Part shown: in pieces, positions 35,597 to 44,227 of the stretch | Layout of the letters: every line of letters starts with the position of its first letter | Numbering within the stretch: the first letter of the stretch is position 1 | Assembly (NCBI GenBank): GCA_937922805.1 | Contig: CALAJV010000006.1 | Coordinates: 124,001-188,000 of the forward strand | Direction of reading: 5' to 3' | Length of the DNA stretch: 64,000 nt | DNA from: an uncultured Acidimicrobiales bacterium | GTDB taxonomy: Bacteria > Actinomycetota > Acidimicrobiia > Acidimicrobiales > SZUA-35 | Made by a program: the position numbers and the translations under genes | Notes under the pieces: model-generated | What the model saw: only the letters and a program-made list of their open reading frames with translations | What the model was told of the DNA's origin: nothing | Databases searched by the model: none

Positions 35597-35992
35597 TTAT
35601 TCGATCGCTGGGATGAGCATTGTCCGGATGGCGAGCCCCATCAGGAAGAGACTGCCAAATCCATACAAAAGATAGCGCCACTTTGCGACTTGGTGTTGGT
35701 AGCTGTACACGATCCCCACCGTGAAAAGAGAGATAAATCCGTAGAACAAATGCAAACCAGAAACGTCAACGTCTCGACGCTGCATATCGACCACGCCAAC
35801 AACAACTTGGGCCGCTAGAAGCAGTTGGGCTACCGCAGTGGCGATCCATAGCGGGCGCCTTCGGGTCCTATCGAGCTGGCGGGCGACCCGAGCTTTGTCC
35901 AGCCAGTGAGCGGCCAACGCCCAAAGCCCGACTGCACCGTTGGTTACCACTACCACCCAACCAAGCCACAGATGAATGCTACGCAACGCCAT
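35597..35992 (-). CDS. Small four-helix membrane protein
   Basis: About 131 residues with four hydrophobic segments (WLGWVVVVTNGAVGLWALAA; a second around LWIATAVAQLLLAAQVVVGV; a third LHLFYGFISLFTVGIVY; a fourth LLYGFGSLFLMGLAI). The frame continues 32 codons upstream, but ATG 35992 begins the natural membrane protein (MALRSIHLWL) and has a TAGGAT box eight bases upstream. No named family recognised; conserved-looking His residues flank the first and third segments, as in some heme or quinone membrane proteins, which is only a hint. Confidence 0.72.
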   Translation of the reverse strand: MALRSIHLWLGWVVVVTNGAVGLWALAAHWLDKARVARQLDRTRRRPLWIATAVAQLLLAAQVVVGVVDMQRRDVDVSGLHLFYGFISLFTVGIVYSYQHQVAKWRYLLYGFGSLFLMGLAIRTMLIPAIE

Positions 35993-36127
35993 CGTCGCTG
36001 ATCCTACTCCGCTAATTCCGGTATTATCTCTAGCCAGCTCAACAACGCAACGCCCACCGATCTGTGCCAGAGTGGGCCGATGCGACATTGCCGCTACTTT
36101 ATTGAAACGCTTAGGACGTCTGGGATC

Positions 36128-36394
36128 ATGATGCCATCAAAGGGAGGAGACCTCATTGTTGCCTCCCGAGAACAAACTCTCGACCTGGACTGGGAACTCA
36201 TTCACCGTTCGAGTGAACGGTGGCCGATGAGGCAAGAACCATACGACCTGATAATGGATGGCCCGGAAGGCAACTTCTCCGGTCCGGCAATTCTGGTTCG
36301 ATCGGATGGCCACTCTCACGTATTCCGAGGGGTCGGAAAACTCGAAGGATTCGACCAAAAACAATTGTCGAACGATCAGACCGACTGCGGTTAG
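36128..36394 (+). CDS. Small hypothetical protein
   Basis: An open frame of 88 codons in the otherwise empty gap between the four-helix membrane protein and PIG-L. Composition is protein-like: DLDWELIHRSSERW early, then EPYDLIMDGPEGNFSG and ILVRSDGHSHVFRG. There is no TAnnnT box at the right distance and only a weak GGGATC before the paired ATGs at 36128 and 36131. An earlier ATG at 36080 is possible. If real it converges on PIG-L with a 9-base gap. No family recognised. Confidence 0.4.
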   Translation: MMPSKGGDLIVASREQTLDLDWELIHRSSERWPMRQEPYDLIMDGPEGNFSGPAILVRSDGHSHVFRGVGKLEGFDQKQLSNDQTDCG

Positions 36395-36403
36395 AGGCCG
36401 CAG

Positions 36404-37204
36404 TTAGAGGCCGGGCAACAGCTCAACTTCCATCGGGCCACCGGTTTTGGTTTTACCTGGGATGGCAAACCATTCATTGGCAAACATGTTGGCGAACATT
36501 TCATCAGGAAGAGCTAAGAAAAAGCTCTGCTCCGAGATTTGGCTTTTGTGGACTTTCATCGCCTGTCGCTTCTGGTCTAGAACATCCGAGACGTCGATCA
36601 TGTACGACAAATCATCTTCGACAACTCCGAAGTCATCGAAATCATCTACCGATGGCCCTTCAACGCCCGCTGCTTCCATAGCTGGCGCCATCTCGGCGAT
36701 TCCGGCCAAGGCTCGATCTCGGTTCACCGTTGCCTCATAGACGTGTCCGACCGACGCGATTTCGGCCGCCGCTAAACCCACCCGGTGCACTTGAATGTGA
36801 TCGGGATGCCCATACAAGCCATGATCGTCGTACACGGTCAATACATCTGCCTCTACATCACTTAAGATGTCGGCTAACCGCTGAGCCGCCTGATTCGGGT
36901 CGGCTTGCCAAAAACAAGCCGGGTTCTCATTGGCCGGATCATCAGCCATGCCGGAGTCTTCGTAGCCCAGAAATATGGGTGGTTCGGCCCCGAGGATCTG
37001 GCACGCTTCAGCCAGTTCAACCTCACGCCGTTGCCACAGCTCTTCCCCGTCTCGAAGCACACCGGGTTGAGGTTCGCCTTGTTCGCCTCGAGTTGCGGTA
37101 ACTAGAACTACCCGATGACCAGCGGCCGAAGCTTGGGCCATTAAGCCACCGGTAGACAGGGCTTCATCATCAGGGTGAGCGTGAAAGCAGACAAGCGTAG
37201 ACAT
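36404..37204 (-). CDS. PIG-L family deacetylase (MshB/Mca-like)
   Basis: A zinc-dependent N-acetylglucosaminyl deacetylase-fold protein of 266 residues. The zinc motif AHPDDE lies at residues 9-14 and the third ligand in YGHPDHIQVH. In actinobacteria this family includes MshB (mycothiol synthesis) and Mca (cleaving mycothiol conjugates); size and the FLGYEDSGM segment fit that group, but the two cannot be separated here. ATG 37204 follows a TAAACT box with exactly six bases between. The divergent site-2 protease start is 32 bases away, so the two promoters interlock. Confidence 0.9.
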   Translation of the reverse strand: MSTLVCFHAHPDDEALSTGGLMAQASAAGHRVVLVTATRGEQGEPQPGVLRDGEELWQRREVELAEACQILGAEPPIFLGYEDSGMADDPANENPACFWQADPNQAAQRLADILSDVEADVLTVYDDHGLYGHPDHIQVHRVGLAAAEIASVGHVYEATVNRDRALAGIAEMAPAMEAAGVEGPSVDDFDDFGVVEDDLSYMIDVSDVLDQKRQAMKVHKSQISEQSFFLALPDEMFANMFANEWFAIPGKTKTGGPMEVELLPGL

Positions 37205-37210
37205 GCCAGG

Positions 37211-37216
37211 AGTTTA
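37211..37216 (-). promoter_or_regulatory. -10 element (TAAACT) of the PIG-L gene, leaderless
   Basis: TAAACT, six bases (CCTGGC), then ATG 37204. Its -35 zone would fall on the start codon of the divergent protease gene. Confidence 0.65.
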
Positions 37217-37223
37217 TGGCTTA

Positions 37224-37229
37224 TACACT
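37224..37229 (+). promoter_or_regulatory. -10 element (TACACT) of the site-2 protease gene, leaderless
   Basis: TACACT, six bases (GACTCT), then GTG 37236. Its -35 zone would fall on the PIG-L start codon. Confidence 0.65.
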
Positions 37230-37235
37230 GACTCT

Positions 37236-38015
37236 GTGCTATCAAGCCCGCCAACTGATACGAAAATTAGTCCGAGCCCGATTTTCTTTGCCATCGTTGG
37301 CATAAGTCTCGCCAGTGGCTGGCTGCTGACCGCGGACTTGCCCTACGCCCGAGTGAGCTTCTTCGTTTTCGTCATGTCCACTTGGGTACTTTCCGTGATT
37401 TTTCACGAATTCGCTCACGCCATAATGGCGTGGTTTTCCGGCGACACATCTATCGCAGAACGAGGCTACTTGAGGCTCGACCCTCGAACCTACACCCACC
37501 CGATTCTGTCGTTCGGCTTACCACTGTTGTTTATCGCCCTCGGAGGAATCGGTCTGCCCGGCGGAGCCGTACTGATTAATCGCAACGCCCTCAGCAGTTT
37601 TCAATCGGTCATTGTCGCCATCGCCGGACCGTTGACCAACCTGATCTTCGGTAGCCTTTGCCTCTTGGTGGTGTCGACCGGAATGGTCGGCGAGTCATCA
37701 GCCACAACCTCGGCCGACTTACCAACAGCACTTAGTTTCTTCGGATTTCTTCAGATCGCAGTTTTCGTGTTAAATATGCTGCCGGTTCCTGGGCTCGATG
37801 GCTACGCCGCTATCGAGCCAGCGCTCCCCGCTGGCTTCAGAGATCTGATGGTTCCAGTCAGCCGTTACGGGACGATGATTCTGATCCTGTTCATCTTCTA
37901 TTTCGCTCCAGTTAGAAACCTGTTCTTCGAAGCCGTCTTTCAGCTCGTTGAAATCTACGGGGTTCCAAGCACGGTTTGGCGGGCGGGATTCGACGTCCTG
38001 CCCTCAATTCGCTGA
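37236..38015 (+). CDS. Site-2 protease family (M50) membrane metalloprotease
   Basis: An intramembrane zinc metalloprotease of 259 residues. The zinc motif is HEFAHAIMAWFSG near residue 57, and the third ligand is in NMLPVPGLDGYAAIEP. Five or six hydrophobic segments are visible. It belongs to the small M50 group without PDZ domain. I choose GTG 37236 because a TACACT box lies exactly six bases upstream; the ATG at 37203 would overlap the divergent PIG-L start codon. Targets are unknown. It is convergent with the CoA transferase 13 bases downstream. Confidence 0.9.
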   Translation: MLSSPPTDTKISPSPIFFAIVGISLASGWLLTADLPYARVSFFVFVMSTWVLSVIFHEFAHAIMAWFSGDTSIAERGYLRLDPRTYTHPILSFGLPLLFIALGGIGLPGGAVLINRNALSSFQSVIVAIAGPLTNLIFGSLCLLVVSTGMVGESSATTSADLPTALSFFGFLQIAVFVLNMLPVPGLDGYAAIEPALPAGFRDLMVPVSRYGTMILILFIFYFAPVRNLFFEAVFQLVEIYGVPSTVWRAGFDVLPSIR

Positions 38016-38028
38016 TCACCTCTAACTA

Positions 38029-39174
38029 CTAGGCAATGGCGTTCGCTTCCCTGAGACGAGCGATTTCTTCAGCATCGAAACCGAACGATTGCAATACGTC
38101 ATCGGTGTGTTGTCCGGCGTGGGCCGCTGGCCTGACCAGCTCAGGACTTGTCCGACTGAACCGGGGAGCAGGTCCAGCTTGTGTCATCCCCCATTTCTCA
38201 ACAAACGTTGACCGGGCCACATTGTGAGGATGCTTAGCGGCGTCTTCCATGGAGAGCACCGGGGCGAAACAGACGTCGCTGTGCTCCATGATTTCACACC
38301 ACTCAGCCCTGGTCTTTGTCTTGAACAACTCAGCTACTTGCACTTTCATCGCCGGCCAATCCTGGCGAGACATCTGTCGGGGAAGTTCCTCGACTTGACC
38401 CAGACCTGACAGTTCCAGCAACTCGGCGTAGAACTGGGGTTCGATCGAGCCAATCGACACATAGGTCCCATCAGCGCACTCATAGACATCGTAGAAGTGA
38501 GCGCCACTGTCCAACATGTTGGTTCCACGCTCAGGTTCCCATAACCCAGCGGCCTTCATGGTCCAAAACATGTTCATTAGCGAAGCAGCACCATCAACCA
38601 TGGCTGCGTCCACCACTTGACCTTGGCCTGACCGTTGCGCTTCAAGAATTCCACAAACCATCCCAAACGCGAGGTACATACCGCCACCGCCGAAATCTCC
38701 AACCAGGTTCAACGGGGGAACCGGTGCCTCACCAGCGCGACCTATCGGCTCCAAGGCTCCAGCCAACGAGATGTAGTTGATGTCGTGGCCAGCAGCCGAT
38801 GCGTATGGGCCGTCTTGGCCCCAACCGGTCATTCGTCCGTAGACAAGTCGCTTGTTGCGGGCGGCGCAATCGTCGGGCCCGATGCCAAGCCTTTCGGTTA
38901 CCCCCGGCCTAAAGCCCTCAATAAGCCCGTCGGCCTGTTCGACTACGCGCAAAATGGCTTCGACGCCCTCAGGGTTCTTGAGGTCAACTCCGATAGATCG
39001 TCGACCTCGATTCAACACATCACGCGGCGGATTGTCCGGATCACCACCCTGTACCGAACCGGCACGGTCGACCCGGATCACCTCGGCGCCCATATCGGAC
39101 AGCATCATGGCGCAAAACGGCCCCGGTCCGATTCCAGCCAGTTCGATAATTGTCAGTCCTTCTAACGGTCCCAT
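38029..39174 (-). CDS. CoA transferase family III (CaiB/alpha-methylacyl-CoA racemase-like)
   Basis: A 381-residue family III CoA-transferase-fold protein. It has the opening [19 protein letters not shown], the [12 protein letters not shown] stretch and GYGQDG-type loop ([19 protein letters not shown]) around the catalytic Asp. That loop and [15 protein letters not shown] are characteristic of alpha-methylacyl-CoA racemases within the family, so epimerisation of 2-methyl-branched acyl-CoA is the best call. ATG 39174 follows a TACGGT box by exactly six bases. Acyl-CoA genes elsewhere in this stretch (enoyl-CoA hydratases) support a lipid-breakdown setting. Confidence 0.92.
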   Translation of the reverse strand: MGPLEGLTIIELAGIGPGPFCAMMLSDMGAEVIRVDRAGSVQGGDPDNPPRDVLNRGRRSIGVDLKNPEGVEAILRVVEQADGLIEGFRPGVTERLGIGPDDCAARNKRLVYGRMTGWGQDGPYASAAGHDINYISLAGALEPIGRAGEAPVPPLNLVGDFGGGGMYLAFGMVCGILEAQRSGQGQVVDAAMVDGAASLMNMFWTMKAAGLWEPERGTNMLDSGAHFYDVYECADGTYVSIGSIEPQFYAELLELSGLGQVEELPRQMSRQDWPAMKVQVAELFKTKTRAEWCEIMEHSDVCFAPVLSMEDAAKHPHNVARSTFVEKWGMTQAGPAPRFSRTSPELVRPAAHAGQHTDDVLQSFGFDAEEIARLREANAIA

Positions 39175-39180
39175 GGGGCA

Positions 39181-39186
39181 ACCGTA
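39181..39186 (-). promoter_or_regulatory. -10 element (TACGGT) of the CoA transferase gene, leaderless
   Basis: TACGGT, six bases (TGCCCC), then ATG 39174. Confidence 0.65.
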
Positions 39187-39375
39187 GATGGTGAACCGCT
39201 CCGGGTTCTAGTTCAGAATCGGATTCTCCGGTTCACCGACTTCAGAGGCCACGGAGTACCTGCACAACTTGTGCAACCAAAGAGCTAACATCTGCGACCG
39301 CCAGCGAAAAAGACGTACCATCACTAGACTCAGGTTCGTCCGATCGATCTAGTGGAAGCCCACAAACCCGGCCAT

Positions 39376-39828
39376 ATGTCGTTGAATACATTGTCAGTCA
39401 AAGGGTCTGATCTCTCGGCTTCAGCGCTGTACAGAATTCTTGAGCTCAGATCAGCAGTTTTTGTGGTTGAGCAGAAATGCGCCTACCAGGAGCTGGACGG
39501 TTTGGATCTGCGAGCAGACACCACCCACTTGTGGGTTGAGGATGCCCATGGCATTGCTGGTTACTTGAGGCTACTGACCGAAGACGATCGAATCAGGATT
39601 GGCCGAGTGCTGACCCGAGCCGACTGTCGCCGAACCGGAGTTTCTACAACGTTAATGAACCTGGCACTACGTGCGACTCACCCAGCAACTACTCTTCTTA
39701 GTGCGCAGAGCTATTTGACCAACTTTTACTCGTCGTTTGGCTACGAAGTTTCTGGTCAAGAGTTTGTTGAAGACGGCATTCCCCACGTGCCAATGCAACG
39801 GGAGGTTCCACGAGATGCAACGGAGTAA
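39376..39828 (+). CDS. ElaA-like GNAT acetyltransferase
   Basis: A GNAT protein of 150 residues from ATG 39376; GTG 39352 would add eight. The ElaA pattern is visible: LRSAVFVVEQKCAYQELDG at the start, GYLRLLTEDDRIRIGRVL in the middle, and AQSYLTNFYSSFGY with the FVEDGIPHVPM ending. The acetyl-CoA loop is RADCRRTGVSTTLM. The substrate is unknown. Its 3' end overlaps the thioredoxin gene by 14 bases and contains that gene's GGAGG ribosome site, so the two are co-expressed. No clear promoter was assigned; TAGACT at 39325 is possible. Confidence 0.88.
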   Translation: MSLNTLSVKGSDLSASALYRILELRSAVFVVEQKCAYQELDGLDLRADTTHLWVEDAHGIAGYLRLLTEDDRIRIGRVLTRADCRRTGVSTTLMNLALRATHPATTLLSAQSYLTNFYSSFGYEVSGQEFVEDGIPHVPMQREVPRDATE

Positions 39829-40480
39829 GTACGTCGCCATCTTGGTGTTGGCCGTAGTGGTTGTCGGACTCCTCGCCGCCCAGTACAGCTTGAATAACCC
39901 GACGGAGGCAACCGAAGCGCTCACAGCCGGTTCTCAAATCGACGCTCCAACCGATCCCAACAACGAGACAGCAAGCCCAGGGTCTGAGGTCGAACCTGCT
40001 AGTAGCGAAGTTGCTATCCCGGTCCCACCACAGCTCGGCGCGGCACCGCCTTTGACCGGCATCGACGGCTGGCTCCAAACGGACGCCACCAGCTTGGACT
40101 CGTTCTCCGGTCAAGTCACGATAGTGCAGTTCTGGACCTACTCATGCCCCAATTGCAAAGCGACCATTCCTCATCTGCAAGACATCTACGCTCGACACCG
40201 ACCACAAGGCCTCGAGATTGTGGGCGTCCACGCTCCTGAGTTCGACTACGAACGAAACCCCGACAACGTTGCGGCCGCGGCCGCAGAGCTTCGCGTTACT
40301 TGGCCAATAGCGCTCGATACGAACAAGACGAGCTTCGGCGCATGGCAAAAAGATCGACGGTTCTGGCCCCGGACCTACGTGCTCGACCAAAACGGCGATA
40401 TTCGTTTCGACCACATCGGCGAAGGCAACTACGACGAGCTAGCGGCAACAGTCGACTATTTGATTGAGAACGGACCGTAG
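39815..40480 (+). CDS. Membrane-anchored thioredoxin-like protein (TlpA/DipZ C-terminal type)
   Basis: A 221-residue protein with an N-terminal membrane anchor (about 5-24, VAILVLAVVVVGLLAAQ), a polar linker, and a thioredoxin domain with CxxC in FWTYSCPNCKATIPHL. VGVHAPEFDYERNPDNV and FWPRTYVLDQNGDIRF match the redoxin part of DipZ-type proteins. ATG 39815 is supported by GGAGG nine bases upstream, inside the preceding gene. It should work outside the membrane as a disulfide reductant or isomerase. The CcdA-like gene 70 bases downstream is the likely electron donor, together forming a split DipZ. Confidence 0.9.
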   Translation: MQRSKYVAILVLAVVVVGLLAAQYSLNNPTEATEALTAGSQIDAPTDPNNETASPGSEVEPASSEVAIPVPPQLGAAPPLTGIDGWLQTDATSLDSFSGQVTIVQFWTYSCPNCKATIPHLQDIYARHRPQGLEIVGVHAPEFDYERNPDNVAAAAAELRVTWPIALDTNKTSFGAWQKDRRFWPRTYVLDQNGDIRFDHIGEGNYDELAATVDYLIENGP

Positions 40481-40538
40481 CGTCGTAACCACAGCCAACC
40501 CTGAGGTGAGGGGCGACCCTATCGAGGTGCTGAAGTAG

Positions 40539-40544
40539 TAGCGT
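40539..40544 (+). promoter_or_regulatory. -10 element (TAGCGT) of the CcdA-like gene, leaderless
   Basis: TAGCGT, six bases (GGAGCC), then ATG 40551. Some ribosome-site resemblance (GGAG) overlaps the spacer. Confidence 0.5.
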
Positions 40545-40550
40545 GGAGCC

Positions 40551-41150
40551 ATGTCGGTGACGCAACTAATTGCTGAGGGGTTTCAGTCAGCATTGCTCCC
40601 TTGTTCACTAATTTTGCTGGTACCTGGGCTCGCCGTCGCCCTTACCGCCAGAGCAGCATTTATCCCCGCCACCGCTTCGTTCGCAGTCGGAGCCTTAGCG
40701 TTGTCCTGGGCTCGGTTCAGCGACCGAGGGGGCGGATTCCATCCAATTATATTGGCCATAGCCTTCGCCCTAGCCGCCATCATCTTGTTAGTGCCCCTCC
40801 GAGCGCGTCTAGATGTCTTAGCAGTTATAGCTGGCCTGTTAACCGGCGCCGCCTCGGCGGAACTATGGCGACCATGCGTGGGCGCTGAGTTCGGCCAGCT
40901 CCTCAACGAGTTACCAAGCCGGGGCTATTCCGGCCTTGCCCTGATGATGGTCTATCTAACCTGCATTCTCGCCCCGTTAGCTGGGTTGGCGGCGATACAC
41001 CATCTCATCCCTGAATGGATGCTGGATCGCGCTGAACCAGCCTGGGCCGTGATTGGCGGAGTCGTCTTGGCTGTCCTGGCGTTCAGCACCGCTATCGGTC
41101 TACACGAGGACTTTGTCAGCCGACTTTACCTTTGGAGCGGCGGGGTCTAA
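40551..41150 (+). CDS. CcdA/DsbD-like thiol-transfer membrane protein
   Basis: A 199-residue protein with about six hydrophobic segments. Two cysteines sit in the CcdA/DsbD pattern: FQSALLPCSLILLVPG in the first helix and ELWRPCVGAEFG in the fourth, each with a following proline or glycine break. These would carry electrons across the membrane from cytoplasmic thioredoxin. Sequence is divergent from typical CcdA, so the call depends on the cysteine positions and on the adjacent thioredoxin-like gene. A TAGCGT box exactly six bases before ATG 40551 suggests its own leaderless promoter. Confidence 0.78.
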   Translation: MSVTQLIAEGFQSALLPCSLILLVPGLAVALTARAAFIPATASFAVGALALSWARFSDRGGGFHPIILAIAFALAAIILLVPLRARLDVLAVIAGLLTGAASAELWRPCVGAEFGQLLNELPSRGYSGLALMMVYLTCILAPLAGLAAIHHLIPEWMLDRAEPAWAVIGGVVLAVLAFSTAIGLHEDFVSRLYLWSGGV

Positions 41151-41159
41151 AAACACGCC

Positions 41160-41180
41160 CGCCGTGCCGGTTGAACGGCG
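41160..41180. terminator. Hairpin between convergent CcdA-like and diiron genes
   Basis: CGCCGT and ACGGCG, 6-bp arms with a 9-base loop, in a 36-base gap between convergent genes. No T-run. Confidence 0.35.
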
Positions 41181-41186
41181 AAGACT

Positions 41187-42299
41187 CTACAGCTCGCCTG
41201 ATTCGCGATCGGCGCTGACGGCATCGAGCAGTTCATACTCGGCTTCAGTGTCGACATGATCTTCGAACTGAATCACATGCATTTCTTGAAACTTCTTTCG
41301 AAGCCAGCCATCGTTGGCGTCGAGCAGACCAAGTTTTTTGCAGTTCGGAACGATCTTGGCGAACAGTAATTGCTGGAACGGATCGTCGTTGGGATCGGAT
41401 GCTGAGAAGGTTCGAATAGCGGTACGAACATCGACGCCCATCCGCTCCCAAACCTCTTGGCGTTGGAAACGGTCCCGCATACGAATAGCTGCGTCGTAGG
41501 CAAACTCTTGCCGTTCGAATAACTCGGCTTCGGTAAGTTCGGCGTAGTATTCTTTCAGGCTTAGAACGCCAAAGGCAACGTGTCGGGCTTCGTCGCTCAT
41601 CACATAGCGAAGGAGCTTCTTGAGAAGCGGATCGTGAGTTTGGTTCATCATGTTACCGAAGGCGGCTAGGGCCAGGCCCTCAACCATGACTTGCATGCCC
41701 AGGTAGGTCATGTCCCATCGGTGATCGTTAATTATGTCGTCGAGTAACGATTGCAGATGCGGGTTCACCGGGTAGTAACTGTCGACTTTTGTGTCGAGGT
41801 ACTTCGAGAACACCTCGACATGTCGAGCTTCGTCCATTACCTGGGTAGCGGCATAGTACTTAGCGTCAATCCAGGGAACGGTTTCAACGATCTTGGCGGT
41901 GCAAACCAACGCTCCTTGTTCTCCGTGAAGGAACTGACTCAGGGCCCAAGCCCCCGATTCCAACTCAGATTCGAGCCACTCTTTTTCGCCCCATTTGGCA
42001 AACGGTGAGCCTTTGATATCGACACCGAGTTCGGCCAGCGTCTCGGCGTTTGGAATGCCGTTGAGCCGGGCGCTTTCTTCACGGTCGAAGTTGATGGACC
42101 AGTCGAGATCCTTCTCGCCGTCCCACATTGCCCCTTTGGCTTTTTCGTAGAGTTTGTTTAGGGCCGGGCGGGCACCCTTTTCGTAGTCCCAGGTGAAAAT
42201 GGTGTCAGCGTTGTTCGTGACCGTGTGAATGGCGCTCTCGGCATCAGTGTTGGTCACGGCCAACAGATCTTCGTGCTCTTTACTCATTACGTATGTCAT
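41187..42299 (-). CDS. Ferritin-like diiron protein
   Basis: A 370-residue helical protein with two DEARH-type motifs (VMDEARHVEVFSKYLD and VMSDEARHVAFGVLSL), each with an upstream Glu (FLHGEQGALV and MVEGLALAAFG). This is the four-helix carboxylate-bridged diiron site of ferritin-like oxygenases and R2-like proteins. The closest named groups are AurF-type N-oxygenases and R2-like ligand-binding oxidases, but neither can be fixed from this sequence. GGGGAAGTGG precedes ATG 42299. An enoyl-CoA hydratase lies upstream on the same strand, 144 bases away. Confidence 0.88.
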   Translation of the reverse strand: MTYVMSKEHEDLLAVTNTDAESAIHTVTNNADTIFTWDYEKGARPALNKLYEKAKGAMWDGEKDLDWSINFDREESARLNGIPNAETLAELGVDIKGSPFAKWGEKEWLESELESGAWALSQFLHGEQGALVCTAKIVETVPWIDAKYYAATQVMDEARHVEVFSKYLDTKVDSYYPVNPHLQSLLDDIINDHRWDMTYLGMQVMVEGLALAAFGNMMNQTHDPLLKKLLRYVMSDEARHVAFGVLSLKEYYAELTEAELFERQEFAYDAAIRMRDRFQRQEVWERMGVDVRTAIRTFSASDPNDDPFQQLLFAKIVPNCKKLGLLDANDGWLRKKFQEMHVIQFEDHVDTEAEYELLDAVSADRESGEL

Positions 42300-42443
42300 C
42301 GGTCCACTTCCCCTATCGCCTGTGGTACCGATTGTACAGATGAAGCTCTTACGGTGTCAGATCGAGTCGGTAACAATACCTAGTACGACTACCGGAAATG
42401 AGTTGGCCTGAATGGCTAAAACCCTGGTTTCTTGGCCCTGGGG

Positions 42444-43229
42444 TTAGCCCTCGTTCCCAGTCCATTCCGGAGCTCGACGTTCCAGCCACGCTTGTCGGCC
42501 TTCAACTGCATCCGGGCTTTGCGCCGCCACCTTCCGCATTGTTTCACCAAACCTGACGGCTTCGGTCCACCCCATTGAGGCCGAACGCCATGCGACCTCT
42601 TTGGTCGCCCGCTGTGCGATCGGCGCAGCTTTGGTGAGCACTTGAGCCCAGGCCTGGGCTTGGGCCAACAACTCCTCGTGCGGACAGAGCCGCCAAACAA
42701 GGCCCATCTCCTTCGCTCGCTGAGCGTCAACTGATTCGCCGGTAAGCAATAGCTCCATCGCGTTTGACCAACCAACTTTTTGAGGTAATCGAATCGAGCC
42801 AACAATTGTGGGCACTCCGATTGAGACCTCGGGGTATGCGAACCGAGCTCGATCGCTCGCAAGTACAAAGTCGCAAAACAGAACACCCGTGAGGCCGTAT
42901 CCGATGCAAGGACCGTTGACGGCAGCGATGGTCGGCTTGAATAGCTCCATCCCCGATTCGAACGAATTGACGGTTGGCTTTTCCCAGAAGGTTCCTCCGA
43001 ATGTGCCAGTCGATCCCTTGCCATCCTTCAGATCAGCTCCGGCGCAAAAAACATCACCGACCGCAGTCAAAATGGCGACCCAAGCGTCGGGGTCATCTCG
43101 GAACGTAGCCCAAGCGTCGTTGAGATCTTGTCGCACCTGACCGTTTATCGCGTTGCGGGCCTCGGGCCGATTCAACGTGATCGTGGCAACATGATCCTTC
43201 AACTCATATAGAACCTTGTTCTCACTCAC
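42444..43229 (-). CDS. Enoyl-CoA hydratase/isomerase
   Basis: A crotonase-fold protein of 261 residues. The acyl-CoA site opens with TLNRPEARNAING, the first oxyanion motif is FCAGADLKDG, and the second is NGPCIGYGLTGVLFCDF. One catalytic-type Glu is kept in YPEVSIGVPTIVG; the second Glu of true hydratases is not obvious, so isomerase or hydrolase activity is also possible. GTG 43229 has GGAGG four bases upstream. The alpha/beta hydrolase upstream is on the same strand with only 30 bases between, so these two probably form an operon. Confidence 0.92.
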   Translation of the reverse strand: MSENKVLYELKDHVATITLNRPEARNAINGQVRQDLNDAWATFRDDPDAWVAILTAVGDVFCAGADLKDGKGSTGTFGGTFWEKPTVNSFESGMELFKPTIAAVNGPCIGYGLTGVLFCDFVLASDRARFAYPEVSIGVPTIVGSIRLPQKVGWSNAMELLLTGESVDAQRAKEMGLVWRLCPHEELLAQAQAWAQVLTKAAPIAQRATKEVAWRSASMGWTEAVRFGETMRKVAAQSPDAVEGRQAWLERRAPEWTGNEG

Positions 43230-43259
43230 GTTGCCTCCGTCTAGTCGAGGTTCAGCCCA

Positions 43260-44147
43260 TTAGCTGATGGCCGACGACATGTGTTTCGCCTTCGAAGCCG
43301 TCCAGACGATGGCCTCAACTACTTCAGCCCACCTGGTCTCCGGCAAATCGTGCCCCATGTCTGGGAACATCAACAAACGAGATCCCTCGATTGCTTTGGC
43401 GGTGGCGATGCCACCGCTCGGCAGAACGAGCGGATCGGCTAAGCCGTGTATCACCAACGCGGGAACCGTTACCGAAGCTAGCTTTGCTGTTCGGTCCGGG
43501 CTGGCATTAATGGCGGCGAGCTGTCGGGCCGTGCCTTCTGGTCGGAAGCTTCGAGCCACCGACACCTCAGCGAGTTCCCGGGCCGTGACTTCATCAAAGG
43601 TTGGTCCACAGATCAGCTTAGACATCGACACCGAGTCGTTTACCGCAGTCGCTCGTGACGGTTCTGGTCGGCGAGCTAGCTTAACCATCAGTTTCGGGGC
43701 CACCCCGCCTCGCTTACCGTCACCCGTGTTGGACATGATCGACGTAAGGCTAATAACTCGTTCCGGGTGCTCGATAGCGACCATTTGGCTGATCATGCCA
43801 CCCATTGACGCGCCAACGATGTGAGCTCGATCAGCTCCGACTGCATCTAGTACAGCAATGGCATCACCGGCCATATCCGACAATGTGTAAATCGCCTCCG
43901 GCTTACGACGGGTAACGATCGACTTGAAATAATCGGTAGAAGTCATCCCCGGGCCTGAGAGCTCGGTACTCAAGCCGCTATCTCTGTTGTCGAACCGAAT
44001 GACCCGAAAGTGTTGTGCCAGTCGGTCAACAAACCCATCGGGCCAGTCGATGAGCTGGGCGCCGAGCCCCATGACTAAAAGGAGAGGCTGGCCGGCCCCC
44101 TGCTCCTCGTATGTGATTGTCACGCCATTCGAAGTTGTCGTCGCCAT
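43260..44147 (-). CDS. Alpha/beta hydrolase
   Basis: A 295-residue alpha/beta-hydrolase-fold protein. The nucleophile elbow is GASMGG with its Ser near residue 115; the catalytic His is in MGHDLPE near the C-terminus, and an Asp is expected in HGLADPLVLPSGG. Opening residues VTITYEEQGAGQPLLLVMG with the oxyanion loop are typical. The family hydrolyses esters and related bonds; substrate unknown. ATG 44147 follows a TACCTT box by seven bases. The enoyl-CoA hydratase follows after 30 bases. Confidence 0.92.
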   Translation of the reverse strand: MATTTSNGVTITYEEQGAGQPLLLVMGLGAQLIDWPDGFVDRLAQHFRVIRFDNRDSGLSTELSGPGMTSTDYFKSIVTRRKPEAIYTLSDMAGDAIAVLDAVGADRAHIVGASMGGMISQMVAIEHPERVISLTSIMSNTGDGKRGGVAPKLMVKLARRPEPSRATAVNDSVSMSKLICGPTFDEVTARELAEVSVARSFRPEGTARQLAAINASPDRTAKLASVTVPALVIHGLADPLVLPSGGIATAKAIEGSRLLMFPDMGHDLPETRWAEVVEAIVWTASKAKHMSSAIS

Positions 44148-44154
44148 ATCTCAT

Positions 44155-44160
44155 AAGGTA
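44155..44160 (-). promoter_or_regulatory. -10 element (TACCTT) of the alpha/beta hydrolase gene
   Basis: TACCTT, seven bases (ATGAGAT), then ATG 44147. Confidence 0.5.
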
Positions 44161-44227
44161 CTAGCTAACTGGCACGATCGCCGAAACCCCTGCTGGTTAA
44201 CTTCGATCATCGACAGTAGCTATTGCC

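Noticed and set aside
36080..36127. Upstream ATG for the small hypothetical gene
   Set aside because: It overlaps the open frame on the other strand and has neither ribosome site nor promoter box.
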